64,000 bases of DNA from Paenibacillus_AR mesotrionivorans. Lineage in GTDB: Bacteria > Bacillota > Bacilli > Paenibacillales > NBRC-103111. The translations under genes were made by a program, and so were the position numbers. The DNA lies in the NCBI RefSeq assembly GCF_046098205.1, contig NZ_JBJURJ010000025.1:1-64000 (forward strand). The letters run 5' to 3'. The notes beneath the pieces were generated by a model. That model made no database searches. It was not told where the DNA came from and saw only the letters and a list, made by a program, of their open reading frames with translations. Shown piece after piece: positions 62,841 to 64,000 of the stretch (its first letter is position 1; the number at the start of each line of letters is the position of its first letter).

Positions 62841-62869
62841 TTGAAAAATTCTCCTGCTGTTGATATGCT
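62841..62869 (+). promoter_or_regulatory. Promoter of the Rpn leader
   Basis: TTGAAA (62841-62846) and TATGCT (62864-62869) are 17 bp apart. Transcription would start near 62876 and meet a terminator-like hairpin after about 65 nt. Confidence 0.6.
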
Positions 62870-62888
62870 AAGAACAGAAGCAGCCGTG

Positions 62889-62940
62889 AAGCACACCTGC
62901 CTGTTCTCCTGACGGAGAGCTGGTAGCGTGTGCTTTTTTT
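62889..62940 (+). terminator. Terminator-like hairpin in the Rpn leader
   Basis: Three stacked stems pair: AAGCACAC with GTGTGCTT, CTGCC with GGTAG, and CTCC with GGAG around TGAC. Seven T follow. It lies between a promoter and the Rpn start codon at 62979 and so may be an attenuator or the end of a small RNA. Confidence 0.7.
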
Positions 62941-62978
62941 CGTTCCGCGGCTTACTGTGCAGGGGGAGGACGGATTTT

Positions 62979-63890
62979 TTGACGGATCATGACGGGCTGT
63001 ACAAAATGCTGCTGCGTACTTTCTTCAGGGAATTTATGGAGGCTTTTTTCCCGGAGGCTGCAGCGGCCATCGATTTTGCACATGTGGAGTTTCTATCTGA
63101 GGAGGTGGTGGTGGATATAACGGGCGGCACCAAAAAACGCCTGGATCTTCTGATCAAAACCCGGTTGAAGGAAGAGGATGCTTTTATACTGGTTCATCAG
63201 GAGCCCCAAGCTTATTTCCAGGAGGAGTTTGCCGAGCGGATGTTTATTTATTCAGCGAGGCTTTATGAAAAGCATCGGCTGCGGGTTCTCCCCGTGGCCA
63301 TTTTCAGCCACCGTCAGCAGTTGGCCGAACCTGACATTTTCGGCTGGAGCCTGCCGTTTATGGAGGTGCTTCGTTTCCGGTTCTATTCACTTCAGCTGCG
63401 CAAACACAATTGGAAGGATTATATCCGCTCGGATAACCCGGCGGTTGCTGCACTTCTCAGCAGTATGGGCTATAATGAGGGGGAGAAGATCCAACTGAAG
63501 CTGGAGTTCCTGCGGATGCTCATGCGTTTGGAGCTGGACCCGGCGAAGCTGGAATTGCTGAACGTATTTTTTGATGCGTACCTGCCAATGACCCCTGAAG
63601 AGGAGCGGCAGGTGTGGCGGGAGGTGGAAGCTATGAGCAGCAAGGAGGAGAACAAAATTATGGAGTGGAAAACCCATTTTCAAAGATATGCCATGGAAGA
63701 AGGCATCGAAATCGGAATGGAGAAGGGAATTGAGAAAGGTATTGAGAAGGGCTTGGAACAAGGAGTCGAAAAGGGCAAAATGGAAGTAGCCCGGCAGATG
63801 ATCCGGGAGGGCCTTGACCCTGCGCTCATCGCCAAGCTTACCGGCTTTACACTGGAGCAAATTGAAAAATGGCGGGTCCAGCTTCATTGA
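62979..63890 (+). CDS. Rpn-family/PD-(D/E)XK nuclease-transposase-like protein
   Basis: A protein of 303 residues. TTG at 62979 is chosen because AGGGGGAGGA lies 8 nt upstream; the GTG at 62928 falls inside a terminator hairpin. FREFMEAFFPE, then RLDLLIKTR and FILVHQEPQ give the nuclease core of the family (acidic and Gln residues). The C-terminus has a repeated, charged EKGIEKGIEKGLEQG stretch and a short helical tail, both typical. Such genes occur in many copies per genome and some promote RecA-independent recombination. Function here unknown. Confidence 0.85.
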   Translation: MTDHDGLYKMLLRTFFREFMEAFFPEAAAAIDFAHVEFLSEEVVVDITGGTKKRLDLLIKTRLKEEDAFILVHQEPQAYFQEEFAERMFIYSARLYEKHRLRVLPVAIFSHRQQLAEPDIFGWSLPFMEVLRFRFYSLQLRKHNWKDYIRSDNPAVAALLSSMGYNEGEKIQLKLEFLRMLMRLELDPAKLELLNVFFDAYLPMTPEEERQVWREVEAMSSKEENKIMEWKTHFQRYAMEEGIEIGMEKGIEKGIEKGLEQGVEKGKMEVARQMIREGLDPALIAKLTGFTLEQIEKWRVQLH

Positions 63891-63918
63891 CATTATCGTG
63901 ACTCATAGAACATAAATA

Positions 63919-63954
63919 AAAGCCGCTGCTCCCAGTTGGGAAGTCAGCGGCTTT
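63919..63954 (+). terminator. Terminator after the Rpn gene
   Basis: AAAGCCGCTG and CAGCGGCTTT pair over 10 bp, with inner TCCCA/TGGGA support, 28 bp after the stop. It can act in both directions. Confidence 0.85.
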
Positions 63955-64000
63955 GCCCATTCAAGCCTTAAAAATACGATGCGTACGGGCTGTCCCGGTG

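Noticed and set aside
62928..62981. GTG at 62928 as start of the Rpn protein.
   Set aside because: It lies in the 3' arm of the terminator-like hairpin, while TTG at 62979 has AGGGGGAGGA 8 nt upstream.

Overview
The window reads as a chromosomal segment of a Paenibacillus-like, moderately high-GC Firmicute. The evidence is strong AGGAGG-type ribosome binding sites, several TTG/GTG starts, two YesM/YesN-type two-component systems beside CUT1 sugar ABC transporters, lipoprotein solute-binding proteins, many AraC, LacI and RpiR regulators, and a dense set of glycoside hydrolases, a lyase and esterases. I see no rRNA, tRNA, CRISPR array, prophage or complete IS element.

Layout. 1-3.3 kb: a glycosyltransferase pair resembling YkcC/YkcB, divergent from an OmpR-type response regulator and histidine kinase (3.5-5.9 kb). 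6.5-7.9 kb: thrC. 8.0-19.1 kb: a polysaccharide-uptake locus on the minus strand, made of a YesM/YesN pair, two permeases, a binding protein, an FAD oxidoreductase and a PL8 lyase broken by one in-frame TGA. 19.6-31.9 kb: sugar genes (GH42 and AraC, LacI and PfkB kinase, 2-hydroxyacid dehydrogenase, AraC and GH27, MFS and Gfo/Idh oxidoreductase). 32-38.4 kb: GH2 beta-galactosidase and a pectin set (rhamnogalacturonan acetylesterase, pectin methylesterase, acetyl esterase). 38.7-43.1 kb: a MarR/ArsA-like ATPase/small protein group, an ABC exporter behind a leader-peptide attenuator, and a gene remnant. 43.2-49.6 kb: a second binding protein-permease-permease-kinase-regulator operon. 49.7-53.8 kb: HD-GYP and GGDEF proteins and a small winged-helix protein. 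54-58.6 kb: AraC, then an RpiR-nagB-nagA-CBM9 operon. 58.7-64 kb: a stalk/BsuPI surface protein, an AT-rich acyltransferase, uxuA with its reductase, and an Rpn/PD-(D/E)XK nuclease.

The genes work together as a plant and microbial polysaccharide scavenger: extracellular lyase or esterases, ABC or MFS import, intracellular glycosidases, then amino-sugar and uronate catabolism, each under a local regulator.

The most unusual signal is not a gene. Five gaps carry a 185-bp array of four short palindromic units at nearly invariant spacing (about 50, 59, 50 bp) and in the order forward, forward, reverse, reverse. The unit sequence differs between loci while the geometry stays fixed. A sixth gap has eight units with alternating 52/63 bp spacing and compensatory stem changes. 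Second is the attenuator (uORF, antiterminator, terminator) ahead of the ABC exporter. Third is the single-codon nonsense change in the PL8 lyase.
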